Origin: Candidatus Intestinimonas merdavium
GTDB taxonomy: Bacteria; Bacillota; Clostridia; Oscillospirales; Oscillospiraceae
Assembly: GCA_019115785.1 (NCBI GenBank)
Contig: DXCX01000027.1
Coordinates: 1 to 64,000 of the forward strand
Direction: 5' to 3'
Length of the DNA: 64,000 nt
Shown: positions 8,035 through 17,349 of the stretch, piece by piece
Position numbering within the stretch: the stretch's first letter is position 1
Layout of the letters: the number at the start of each line of letters is the position of its first letter
The notes under the pieces: generated by a model
The model's database searches: none
The model's input: the letters and a program-made list of their open reading frames with translations, nothing else
Told to the model about the DNA's origin: nothing
Position numbers and translations under genes: made by a program

Positions 8035-8376
8035 ATGGATCTCATGCAGAATTTCAATGAGAAGTACCTGAAGGCCGAGCCTCCCAAGGTGGAAGTGGGC
8101 GACACCGTTCGGGTGCACATTAAGGTCAAGGAAGGCAACCGTGAGCGTATCCAGGTTTTTGAGGGTACCGTGATCGCGAAGAAGCACGGCGGCATTGCTG
8201 AGACCTTTACTGTTCGCCGTGTCTCTTACGGCGTTGGTGTGGAGAAGGTCTTCCCCCTCCATTCCCCCGTTATCGAGAAGATCGAGACCGTCCGCACCGG
8301 TAAGGTGCGCCGGGCCAAGCTCTACTACCTGCGTGACCGCGTGGGTAAGAGCGCCAAGATCAAGGAAAAGCTGTAA
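8035..8376 (+). CDS. rplS: 50S ribosomal protein L19
   Basis: 113 aa [50 protein letters not shown]...[22 protein letters not shown]. Confidence 0.98.
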   Translation: MDLMQNFNEKYLKAEPPKVEVGDTVRVHIKVKEGNRERIQVFEGTVIAKKHGGIAETFTVRRVSYGVGVEKVFPLHSPVIEKIETVRTGKVRRAKLYYLRDRVGKSAKIKEKL

Positions 8377-8390
8377 GAAGCGTGAGAAAA

Positions 8391-8416
8391 AGGAGCGGTT
8401 CGCCGCTCCTTTTTTC
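8391..8416 (+). terminator. rplS terminator
   Basis: AGGAGCGG-TTCG-CCGCTCCT followed by T6. Confidence 0.9.
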
Positions 8417-8582
8417 ATTTTGTGGACAAGTCTATAGATCGCTCAAGACGCCCAAAAAGAAGGGGCTTATCACTCTTTTTTTGTATCTTTTTTCAAAAAA
8501 GTGACAGAACTCTTTTCATTTCACCGGAAAGTGTTGTATAATGATGACTATAATGAGACCAGGGAGGAAGGAGCTGAACGGC

Positions 8583-9455
8583 TTGAACATACAATGGTAT
8601 CCCGGCCATATGACCAAGACCCGCCGGATGATTGAGGCTGATCTGAAGTTGGTGGACCTGGTGGCGGAGGTCATTGATGCCCGTATCCCTCGGTCTAGCC
8701 GAAACCCGGATATTGACGAGTTGGTGGGGACCAAACCTCGGCTCATTGTTCTCAACCGTGCCGATCAAGCTGACCCGGCACTGAACAAGGCATGGGAGAA
8801 ATGCTTCCGGGCCCGAGGTTGCGCTGTCCTGGAGACCGACAGCAAGACTGGAAAGGGTGTGGACCAGTTTTCCAATGTGGCTAGGGGGGCGCTAAAGGAG
8901 CAGATTGCCCGGTGGCGGGAGAAGGGACAGGTAGGCCGACCTGTCCGTGTGATGGTGGTCGGTGTGCCCAATGTAGGCAAGTCCACCTTTATTAATAAGG
9001 TGGCACGACGGAAGTCAGCTAAGGCACAGGATCGGCCCGGGGTTACCCGCGGCAAACAGTGGGTGGCCGTAGACGCCGGTTTGGACTTGCTGGATACGCC
9101 CGGTATCCTGTGGCCCAAATTTGAGGACCAGGAGGTGGGCCGTCGTTTAGCCTACACCGGTGCCATCAAGGATGATATTATGGATGTGGAAGAGCTGGGC
9201 TGTACCCTTATGGAGGAACTGGCATCCAGGTATCCTCAGGCTCTGGCGGAACGCTATAGGCTTACCCTGGAGGCCGGTACACCCGGCTGGGTACTGTTGG
9301 AGGCAGCGGGGCGTAAGCGCGGTTTCCTCATCTCAGGGGGTGAGGTAGACCTCAACCGTATGGCCCGAGTGCTGTTGGATGAGTTTAGAGGTGGAAAACT
9401 TGGACGCTTTACACTTGAAGCGCCGGAAGGGGTTGAGCGGTGTGGAGCAGATTGA
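8583..9455 (+). CDS. rbgA: Ribosome biogenesis GTPase YlqF/RbgA
   Basis: Circularly permuted GTPase: IQWYPGHMTKTRRMIEADLKLVDLVAEVIDARIP, NRADQAD, GVPNVGKSTFIN, DTPGILWPKFED; TTG start with SD GGAGGAAGGAG. Confidence 0.93.
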   Translation: MNIQWYPGHMTKTRRMIEADLKLVDLVAEVIDARIPRSSRNPDIDELVGTKPRLIVLNRADQADPALNKAWEKCFRARGCAVLETDSKTGKGVDQFSNVARGALKEQIARWREKGQVGRPVRVMVVGVPNVGKSTFINKVARRKSAKAQDRPGVTRGKQWVAVDAGLDLLDTPGILWPKFEDQEVGRRLAYTGAIKDDIMDVEELGCTLMEELASRYPQALAERYRLTLEAGTPGWVLLEAAGRKRGFLISGGEVDLNRMARVLLDEFRGGKLGRFTLEAPEGVERCGAD

Positions 9456-10065
9456 CCTCTGGGCAGTTGAGTCGCAGTGCCGTCAGGAGGGCGCCCTGTT
9501 GGTCTGTGGTGCTGATGAGGCGGGCGCAGGCCCCCTGGCCGGGGATGTGTATGCCGCGGCAGTCGTCTTGCCCTGGGGATGGGTTCCTGAAGGACTCAAT
9601 GATTCCAAAAAGCTGTCTCCCAAGGTCCGGGACCGACTGTTTGACAAGATTCGGGAAAAGGCGGTGGCCTGGGCGGTGACTTCTGTAGATGCCGCTACCA
9701 TTGACCAAATCAATATCCTGTCCGCCCGATTGCTGGCTATGGACCGGGCCATCCGGGCCCTGGACCCAGCAGCTGATTTCGCCCTGATCGATGGGAATCG
9801 CGACAAGGGAATCTCCTGTCCACACCGCACAGTAGTAAAGGGTGACAGTCTCAGCGCCAATATTGCAGCAGCATCTATTCTGGCCAAGGTAAGCCGGGAT
9901 CGATATATGGAAGAGATGGCCAGACAATATCCAGAATATGAATTTGACCATCACAAAGGCTATCCAACCAAGCGCCATTATGAGCTGTTGCGGCGGTATG
10001 GTCCCTGCCCTATCCATCGAAAGAGCTTCCTTAAAAAGCTCTACGGGGAAGGTGAAGAGCTGTGA
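9379..10065 (+). CDS. rnhB: Ribonuclease HII
   Basis: DEAGAGPLAGDVYAAAVVLP, LNDSKKLSPKVRDRLF, SILAKVSRDRYMEEMA..., DHHKGYPTKRH. Confidence 0.9.
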   Translation: MSLEVENLDALHLKRRKGLSGVEQIDLWAVESQCRQEGALLVCGADEAGAGPLAGDVYAAAVVLPWGWVPEGLNDSKKLSPKVRDRLFDKIREKAVAWAVTSVDAATIDQINILSARLLAMDRAIRALDPAADFALIDGNRDKGISCPHRTVVKGDSLSANIAAASILAKVSRDRYMEEMARQYPEYEFDHHKGYPTKRHYELLRRYGPCPIHRKSFLKKLYGEGEEL

Positions 10066-10430
10066 CGGGCGGCGACCGACAGCTTTTGGGCCGTTGGGGA
10101 GAATCTCAGGCGGCGGACTGGCTCAGAGCGAGGGGCTGGCGTGTGGTAGCTGCGGGCTGGAGGTGCCGATATGGTGAGATTGATTTGGTTGCAGAGAACG
10201 ACAAGTATATTATCTTTACAGAAGTGAAGCTCCGAAAAAACGCTGTTTTTGCGCCTGCCAGGGCCTTCGTGGACCACAAAAAGCAGGAGAGGGTTCGCAT
10301 CTCAGCCCAGCTCTATCTGCTGAAGCACCCATCCGCACTTCAACCCCGATTTGACGTGGCGGAAGTCTATGCCCCGGAGGGAACAGCCACCCAGAAACCG
10401 GAAATCAACTACATAGAGGATGCGTTTTAG
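10062..10430 (+). CDS. yraN: YraN/UPF0102 family nuclease-fold protein
   Basis: LGRWGESQAADWLRARGWRVVAAGWRCRYGEIDLVAEN...IFTEVKLR; follows rnhB. Confidence 0.9.
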   Translation: MTGGDRQLLGRWGESQAADWLRARGWRVVAAGWRCRYGEIDLVAENDKYIIFTEVKLRKNAVFAPARAFVDHKKQERVRISAQLYLLKHPSALQPRFDVAEVYAPEGTATQKPEINYIEDAF

Positions 10431-10432
10431 CT

Positions 10433-11368
10433 ATGGACTTGTTTGATGGACACTGTGATACTGTATTAAGCTGTTACCTGGAGGGCGGGGGGCTCCGTAG
10501 ACGGTCAGGGCAGCTGGATTTGGAGCGAAGGCAGGGAAGGGGACATTGGGCGCAGTTCTTCGCTATTTTCGGCTCCACAGAGGACATGCCTGGCCGCCCA
10601 CTGTGGGAGGTTTGTTTAGAGGAATATGCGCTCTTCCGGGGAGAGTTAGACTCAAATTCTGATCTTGTATCTTTCTGCCGATGCGGGGCAGAAGCAGAGG
10701 TTGCCATTTCCACCGGTAAGATAGCAGCATTTCTATCGGTGGAGGGCGCGGAGTTGCTGGATTGTGATCTGAAGAAGCTCCGGTTGGCACACCGGATGGG
10801 GGCAAGGGCGGTGAACCTTACTTGGAACCACCCCAATGCACTTTCAGGCACCAATGCACAGGAAAAGGAGCGGGGTCTCTCTGAGCAGGGAAGAGCCTTT
10901 GTGAAAACCATGGGGGAGCTGGGCATGCTGGTAGATGTATCCCACCTGTCTGATCCCGGCTTCTGGGATGTCATGGAGACGACCACCCGGCCGGTAGTGG
11001 CCACCCATTCCAATGCACGATCGGTCTTTCCCAATCCAAGGAACTTGACCGATGAGCAATTTACTGCCATAATAAACACCAATGGGGTTGCCGGTCTCAA
11101 CATGTACGCCGGTTTCCTGGGAGATGACCCAGACCTGGACACAGTGGTTGCCCATCTGGAGCATTTCCTTTCTCTGGGTGGAGAAAACAATGTGTCTGTG
11201 GGGGGCGACTGGGACGGCTGTACCCGCCTGCCCCAGGGAATCAACGGTATTCAGGATCTGGAGAAACTCTATGAGCATTTGCTCCGGCACAATTACTCTG
11301 AGCCTCTGCTGGAGAAGCTCTTCTATTCTAATCTGATGAGGGTCGTGAACGAAGTATGCAGTATGTAA
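10433..11368 (+). CDS. Membrane dipeptidase family (M19) protein
   Basis: DGHCDT, MGARAVNLTWNHPN, VDVSHLSDPGFWDVM, PVVATHSNAR, SVGGDWDG. Confidence 0.9.
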   Translation: MDLFDGHCDTVLSCYLEGGGLRRRSGQLDLERRQGRGHWAQFFAIFGSTEDMPGRPLWEVCLEEYALFRGELDSNSDLVSFCRCGAEAEVAISTGKIAAFLSVEGAELLDCDLKKLRLAHRMGARAVNLTWNHPNALSGTNAQEKERGLSEQGRAFVKTMGELGMLVDVSHLSDPGFWDVMETTTRPVVATHSNARSVFPNPRNLTDEQFTAIINTNGVAGLNMYAGFLGDDPDLDTVVAHLEHFLSLGGENNVSVGGDWDGCTRLPQGINGIQDLEKLYEHLLRHNYSEPLLEKLFYSNLMRVVNEVCSM

Positions 11369-12843
11369 GCACAAGGAATAAAAATCAAAAATGCAGCGCG
11401 GCCCAGGCGATTGCCCAGGGCCTAGCTCTGGATGGCGGGCTACTGACACCGGAGGTGCTGCCCAAGCTTTCTCCCAATGGGCTGAAAACTATGACTGACA
11501 TGTCCTACCAACAACGGGCTGTATTTGTGATGGGCTCCTATCTGGATGATTTCACAGCCTCCGAGCTCTCCGCCTTTGCCAGCCGGGCTTATGGGCCTGA
11601 CAAATTTGACACCAAGGCGGTGGCGCCGGTACGCCAGCTGGATGACCGGACTTACTGCCTGGAGCTCTGGCATGGGCCCACCTGTGCCTTCAAGGACATG
11701 GCCCTTCAGATGCTGCCGCACCTGCTTTCGGCCTCTTTGGGGAAAAATGAGGAGCAGAAGACAGTGTGTATCCTGGTGGCTACCTCCGGCGATACCGGCA
11801 AAGCGGCCTTGGAGGGCTTTAGGGATGTGGATCGGACCCGAATCTTGGTATTCTATCCCAAAGATGGGGTTTCTGACATTCAACAGCTGCAAATGCAAAC
11901 CCAGGAGGGAGATAATGTGGGGGTTTGTGCCGTGGTGGGCAATTTTGATGATGCCCAGACCGGTGTAAAGCAGCTCTTTTCCGACGCCGCGCTCCGTGAC
12001 ACGCTGGCTGGCCGCGGGTACTTTTTCTCCTCGGCGAACTCCATCAACTGGGGCCGCATCCTGCCGCAGATCGTCTACTATATCTCCGCCTATTGTGACC
12101 TTCTCAAGGAGGGTAAGATCCAGAAAGGGGACCCCATTAACGTCTGCGTGCCTACGGGGAATTTTGGGAATATCCTCTCGGCATATTATGCTAAGCAGAT
12201 GGGCGTTCCCATTCACAAGCTCATATGTGCCTCTAATCAGAACAATGTCCTCACTGATTTTATCAAAACCGGTATCTACGACCGGAACCGCCCCTTCTAT
12301 AACACCATGTCTCCCTCCATGGATATTCTCATCTCCTCCAACTTGGAGCGGATGCTCTTCGAGTTCACGGAGCGGGATGATGTGGCTGTAAAAGAGTACA
12401 TGGCGGCGCTGGCTTCGGAGGGACGTTACGAGGTCAGCGAGAAGGTAAAAAAGCAGCTGGATAAGTATTTTGCCGCCGGCTGCTGCAGTGATGGGGACAC
12501 GCAGGCCATGATCGCGAAGATGTGGAAGGACAAGGGTTATCTCATCGATACTCATACCGCCGTGGCCTTCCACGTTTTGGAGGAGTATCGTCGGGGGACG
12601 GGGGACGATACCCCCTCTGTGGTGGTATCTACCGCCAGCCCCTTTAAGTTCTGTGACAATGTTCTGGGCGCGCTGGGAGTCGCCAGCCTGGCGTCTGGCA
12701 CTGACATCCTGGACCAGCTCGCTCAAGTTACCGGGGTCCCGGTGCCCACACCTCTGGCCAATCTAAAGGGGAAGGAAGTCCGCTTCCAACAAATCACCGA
12801 AAAGGACCATATGGCTGACCGGGTGCTGGAGATGCTTCGGTGA
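11356..12843 (+). CDS. thrC: Threonine synthase
   Basis: 495 aa; MQYVSTRNKNQKCSAAQAIAQGLALDGGLLTPE..., GPTCAFKDMALQMLPHLL, VATSGDTGKAALEGF. Confidence 0.95.
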   Translation: MQYVSTRNKNQKCSAAQAIAQGLALDGGLLTPEVLPKLSPNGLKTMTDMSYQQRAVFVMGSYLDDFTASELSAFASRAYGPDKFDTKAVAPVRQLDDRTYCLELWHGPTCAFKDMALQMLPHLLSASLGKNEEQKTVCILVATSGDTGKAALEGFRDVDRTRILVFYPKDGVSDIQQLQMQTQEGDNVGVCAVVGNFDDAQTGVKQLFSDAALRDTLAGRGYFFSSANSINWGRILPQIVYYISAYCDLLKEGKIQKGDPINVCVPTGNFGNILSAYYAKQMGVPIHKLICASNQNNVLTDFIKTGIYDRNRPFYNTMSPSMDILISSNLERMLFEFTERDDVAVKEYMAALASEGRYEVSEKVKKQLDKYFAAGCCSDGDTQAMIAKMWKDKGYLIDTHTAVAFHVLEEYRRGTGDDTPSVVVSTASPFKFCDNVLGALGVASLASGTDILDQLAQVTGVPVPTPLANLKGKEVRFQQITEKDHMADRVLEMLR

Positions 12844-12864
12844 GCATGAGAAGGAGGTAGACCC

Positions 12865-13554
12865 ATGGCTCTATTTGCCCTGGGCGACCCCCACCTGTCG
12901 CTGGGGGCCGACAAGCCTATGGATGTCTTCGGCGGTGCCTGGGAGGGATATATGGACAAGCTTTCTGCCGGCTTCGGCGTGGTGGGGCGGGAGGATACCG
13001 TGGTCCTGTGCGGGGATATCTCCTGGGGTATGAGCCTGGAGCAGGCAAAACCCGATTTTGCCTGGCTGAACGCCCTGCCAGGAAGGCGGAAGCTTCTTTT
13101 AAAGGGCAACCACGACTACTGGTGGACTACAGCCTCCAAAATGAAGACCTTCTTTACTGAAAACGGCTTTCAGACACTGGACATCCTCCATAATAACTGT
13201 CACTTTTATGGGGATGTAGCCCTGTGCGGTACTCGAGGGTGGTTTTATGAGGAGGATCAGCAGGGACACAATGAAAAAGTCTTCAACCGGGAGCTTATTC
13301 GCCTGGAGGCATCGCTGAAGGCAGCCGGAGACAGACCCAAGCTGTGTTTTCTCCACTATCCACCGCTCTACCAGGGTTATACCTGTCCTGAGATACTGGC
13401 TCTGTTGGAGCGGTACAGGGTAGCGCGGTGCTACTACGGGCATCTCCACGGGGGCAGCCACCGATTGGCCATCGAGGGGGAGCACAATGGTGTAGACTAT
13501 CGTTTGGTGGCGGCCGACTACCTGCGTTTCGTACCAAAGCTGGTACTCCCGTAA
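12865..13554 (+). CDS. Metallophosphoesterase
   Basis: GDPHLS, LCGDISWG, LLKGNHDYWW, YGHLHG phosphoesterase motifs. Confidence 0.88.
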   Translation: MALFALGDPHLSLGADKPMDVFGGAWEGYMDKLSAGFGVVGREDTVVLCGDISWGMSLEQAKPDFAWLNALPGRRKLLLKGNHDYWWTTASKMKTFFTENGFQTLDILHNNCHFYGDVALCGTRGWFYEEDQQGHNEKVFNRELIRLEASLKAAGDRPKLCFLHYPPLYQGYTCPEILALLERYRVARCYYGHLHGGSHRLAIEGEHNGVDYRLVAADYLRFVPKLVLP

Positions 13555-13664
13555 GGCCTAAAAGAAGAATTTTTTCGTTTTTGAAAAAAAGAGTGGAAAA
13601 ATCCCAAAAGATTTGGTACTATAGATAGGATTCTGATATTACACATTCAGGAGGAAGTAAGTAG

Positions 13665-15068
13665 ATGAACGTCAAGAGTAAGGAAAATCAGGAGAATAGC
13701 GCCGTCGAGCTGGTCATCGAGGTGGGCGCCGAGGAGTTTGAGGCTGCGGTGGACAAAGTCTATCGCAAAAACCGGAAGAACATTGCTGTCCCCGGCTTCC
13801 GGAAAGGCCATGCCACCCGGAAGATCATTGAGGGCATGTATGGCTCTGGCGTGTTCTACCAGGACGCCATCGACGAGCTCTATCCTAACGCTTATGCCCA
13901 GGCCGTGGAGCAGGAGGGGCTGGATCCTGTGGCCTATCCCAAGGTGGAGATTCTGGAGGTGGGCAAGGATGGCTTTACCTTCAAGGCCCTGGTCACGGTC
14001 CGTCCTCCCTTTGAGATCGGTAACTATAAAGGCCTGACCGCATCCAAGGAAGAGGTGGAGATCACCCCTGAGGATGTGGAGAACGAACTGAAGCCCTATG
14101 TTCAGCGGGCTACCCGTCTGGTAAATGTGGAGCGGGAAGCCAAGGAGGGCGATACGGTCCTCATTGACTTTGAGGGCTTCAAGGACGGCGTGCCCTTTGA
14201 GGGCGGCAAGGGCGAAAACCATGCCCTGGAGTTGGGTTCCCACTCCTTCATTCCCGGCTTTGAAGAGGGCGTCGTGGGCATGAAGCCCGGCGATGAGAAG
14301 GACCTGGATGTTACCTTCCCCGAGGACTACACGCCCGAATTGGCCGGTAAGCCTGTGGTCTTCAAGGTCAAGGTCCATGAGGTAAAGGAGCCTCAGGCTC
14401 CCGTGGTGGATGATGAGTTTGCCAAGGATGTATCTGAGTTTGATACTCTGGAGGAGTTTAAAAAGGACCTGGAGACCAAGCTGAGGGAGCGCCGTGAGCA
14501 CGCTGCCCAGCACGCCTTTGAGGATGCCATTACTGATGCGCTCATCGGCGAGCTGAAGGTAGAGTTGCCCCAGGCCATGATCGAATTCCGTGGCGATCAG
14601 GTCCTTCAGGAGTATGCTGATCGCTTCGAGCGCCAGGGACTGCCCTTCCAGCAGTATCTGCAAATGACCGGCCAGACCCTGGATGCCATGCGTGAGCAGG
14701 CCAAGGCCGCCGCTGAGCACCAGATCAAGATTGAGATGGCACTGGATGCCGTGGCCGCTGCTGAGAACATGACCATTACCGACGAGGAGCTGGAGGCCGA
14801 GTACAAGGCGCTGGCCGAGCAGTATGGCATGGATGTGGAGCAGGTCAAGGCTGCCGCTGCGCCTGAGGATGTGAAGGCCACACTCCTGCGCCGGAAGGCC
14901 ATGGAGCTGGTAAAGGCTGAGGCCAAGGCGGAAAAGCCCAAGAAGACGGCCAAGAAAAAGGCCGCTAAGGAGGAAGAGCCTGCCACCGAGGGAGAGGCTG
15001 CTCCTAAGAAGCGCACTACCCGTGCCAAGAAGGGCACCCCTGACAAAACTGAGGAGCCCACTGAATAA
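13665..15068 (+). CDS. tig: Trigger factor
   Basis: N-terminal [18 protein letters not shown], PPIase domain ([62 protein letters not shown]); upstream of clpP-clpX. Confidence 0.96.
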   Translation: MNVKSKENQENSAVELVIEVGAEEFEAAVDKVYRKNRKNIAVPGFRKGHATRKIIEGMYGSGVFYQDAIDELYPNAYAQAVEQEGLDPVAYPKVEILEVGKDGFTFKALVTVRPPFEIGNYKGLTASKEEVEITPEDVENELKPYVQRATRLVNVEREAKEGDTVLIDFEGFKDGVPFEGGKGENHALELGSHSFIPGFEEGVVGMKPGDEKDLDVTFPEDYTPELAGKPVVFKVKVHEVKEPQAPVVDDEFAKDVSEFDTLEEFKKDLETKLRERREHAAQHAFEDAITDALIGELKVELPQAMIEFRGDQVLQEYADRFERQGLPFQQYLQMTGQTLDAMREQAKAAAEHQIKIEMALDAVAAAENMTITDEELEAEYKALAEQYGMDVEQVKAAAAPEDVKATLLRRKAMELVKAEAKAEKPKKTAKKKAAKEEEPATEGEAAPKKRTTRAKKGTPDKTEEPTE

Positions 15069-15157
15069 GGAATAACCTTCCTCCAACCGGGCATACTTTT
15101 CAGCGTATACTGTTTTTGGCCCGGGAAGGGCCAGCGGAAAAAGGAGATTTTATCGCT

Positions 15158-15748
15158 ATGTTCCATTCCAGCCTCGTACCTTACGTGGTGGAGCAGACCA
15201 ACCGGGGAGAGCGGTCTTACGACATCTTCTCCCGGCTGCTCAACGACCGGATCGTCTTCCTGGGGGAAGAGGTAAATGCCACCACTGCCAGTCTGGTGGT
15301 GGCCCAGCTTCTCTACCTGGAGGCCCAGGACCCGGACAAGGATATCCAGTTCTACATCAACAGCCCCGGAGGATCCGTTACCGACGGGATGGCCATCTAC
15401 GACACCATGCAGTATGTCAAGTGTGATGTGTCTACCATCTGCATCGGTATGGCTGCCAGCATGGGTGCCTTTCTGCTCTCCTCTGGCGCCAAGGGCAAAC
15501 GATTTGCTTTGCCCAACGCGGAGATCATGATCCACCAGCCCTCAGCTGGCACCCAGGGTCAGATCACGGACATGGCCATCCATCTCAAGCGGCTGGAGAT
15601 CATCAAGAAACGGATGAACCATATTTTGTCCGAGAACACGGGCAAGCCCATCGAGGTGGTCACCGCCGACTGTGAGCGCGACAACTTTATGTCTGCTGAT
15701 GAGGCTGTGTCCTATGGTATCATTGATAAGGTCATCACAAGGAAGTGA
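15158..15748 (+). CDS. clpP: ATP-dependent Clp protease proteolytic subunit
   Basis: [66 protein letters not shown]. Confidence 0.97.
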   Translation: MFHSSLVPYVVEQTNRGERSYDIFSRLLNDRIVFLGEEVNATTASLVVAQLLYLEAQDPDKDIQFYINSPGGSVTDGMAIYDTMQYVKCDVSTICIGMAASMGAFLLSSGAKGKRFALPNAEIMIHQPSAGTQGQITDMAIHLKRLEIIKKRMNHILSENTGKPIEVVTADCERDNFMSADEAVSYGIIDKVITRK

Positions 15749-15893
15749 TGAGACCATCGGATGGCACAACCAGGCCGGGCGAGGGGTCAAGAGGAGCAAA
15801 GCCCCTGGCTTTTGCCCCTCCTGACCACGCTTTCAGGCATAGGATGCCATATCCGACCTTGGGCTAGTTGGCCCAAATAAAGAGGTGAAACCC

Positions 15894-17210
15894 ATGCCTA
15901 AAAATGACGATAAGCGGTCGGTTCGCTGCTCTTTCTGCGGTAAGCATCAGGAGCAGGTGGCCCGGATCATTGCCGGACCAGGAGCTTATATCTGCAATGA
16001 GTGTGTCCATCTGTGCATGAGCATCTTGGACGAAGCGGGTGATGAGCCCATAGAGGACCGGACCGATATTCCCGATGTGATTCCCACGCCCCGGGAGATC
16101 CGAGATGTGCTGGACGAGTATATTATCGGCCAGGAAGCGGCCAAGGTGGCCCTCTCCGTGGCGGTGTATAACCACTATAAGCGTATCTATTTCGGCGGTG
16201 GGGACGATGTTGAGCTGCAAAAGAGCAATATCCTTCTTATGGGACCCACGGGCTGCGGAAAGACACTCTTTGCGCAGACCTTGGCCCGGATTCTGAAGGT
16301 CCCCTTTGCCATTGCTGACGCCACCACCCTCACCGAAGCTGGGTATGTGGGTGATGATGTGGAGAATATCCTCCTGCGGCTGGTTCAGGCCGCAGATTAT
16401 GACATTGAATTGGCTCAGCGTGGTATCATCTATGTGGATGAGATCGATAAGATTGCCCGCAAGAGTGAGAATACCTCCATCACCCGAGATGTGTCTGGCG
16501 AGGGTGTCCAGCAGGCTCTGCTGAAGATCCTGGAAGGCACTGTTGCAAACGTACCGCCTCAGGGCGGCCGTAAGCACCCCCACCAGGAGTTCATCCAGAT
16601 CGACACAAAGAACATCCTCTTTATCTGTGGCGGCGCGTTTGATGGGATTGATAAAATCATTGAGCAGCGTCTGGACAAAAAGTCCATCGGCTTTGGTGCC
16701 GAGATCGAGAGCAAGAAGGAGAGGGATGTTTCAGCTTTGCTGCGGGAGATCCAGCCTCACGATTTGCTGAAATTCGGCATCATCCCCGAGCTGGTGGGGC
16801 GGCTTCCTGTTATCACTGCCCTTCAGTCTTTGGGAAAAGAGCAGCTGGTGCGTATCCTCACCGAGCCAAAAAACGCTTTGGTGAAGCAGTACAAGAAGCT
16901 GTTGGAGTATGATGAGGTGGAGCTGGAGTTCCAGCCTGAGGCACTGACCGCTGTGGCCGAGAAGGCCATTGAGCGTGGTATCGGCGCCCGTGGACTCCGG
17001 GCAGTGCTGGAGGAGGTCATGACCCAGGTTATGTACGACGTCCCTTCAGACAGTACCATCGCTAAGGTGATCATCACACCGGCCTGTGTTACCGATCGGG
17101 CGCAGCCGGAGCTGATCCGAGATCCGGACCGGCCCGCCCGTCCCCGTCTGGGCGGCGCGGCCCTCCGGGCTGAGCACGGCGGTCTGCGAACCCAGAGCAA
17201 TGTGTCTTAA
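15894..17210 (+). CDS. clpX: ATP-dependent Clp protease ATP-binding subunit ClpX
   Basis: Zinc-binding [11 protein letters not shown]...[33 protein letters not shown]. Confidence 0.97.
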   Translation: MPKNDDKRSVRCSFCGKHQEQVARIIAGPGAYICNECVHLCMSILDEAGDEPIEDRTDIPDVIPTPREIRDVLDEYIIGQEAAKVALSVAVYNHYKRIYFGGGDDVELQKSNILLMGPTGCGKTLFAQTLARILKVPFAIADATTLTEAGYVGDDVENILLRLVQAADYDIELAQRGIIYVDEIDKIARKSENTSITRDVSGEGVQQALLKILEGTVANVPPQGGRKHPHQEFIQIDTKNILFICGGAFDGIDKIIEQRLDKKSIGFGAEIESKKERDVSALLREIQPHDLLKFGIIPELVGRLPVITALQSLGKEQLVRILTEPKNALVKQYKKLLEYDEVELEFQPEALTAVAEKAIERGIGARGLRAVLEEVMTQVMYDVPSDSTIAKVIITPACVTDRAQPELIRDPDRPARPRLGGAALRAEHGGLRTQSNVS

Positions 17211-17221
17211 AGAAGGAAATG

Positions 17222-17258
17222 AGCAGGACGGGGGCAAGTCTCCCGTCCTGCTTACTTT
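17222..17258 (+). terminator. clpX terminator
   Basis: AGCAGGACGGG (17222-17232) / CCCGTCCTGCT (17242-17252) followed by TACTTTTC. Confidence 0.75.
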
Positions 17259-17349
17259 TCCATATGAACAAAAGGTCTCCTCAGTGGGTATCAAATGCCT
17301 TCCTGCTGGGGATGTTCACGATTTTTAAACAAGCCCTAGGAAGTGATCC

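Noticed and set aside
11440-12726. 428-aa minus-strand ORF opposite thrC
   Set aside because: Antisense artefact of a GC-biased codon pattern; thrC motifs are convincing on the plus strand.
13647-15086. 479-aa minus-strand ORF opposite trigger factor
   Set aside because: Shadow ORF; Leu/Gly/His-rich translation with no domain logic, fully overlapped by tig on the plus strand.
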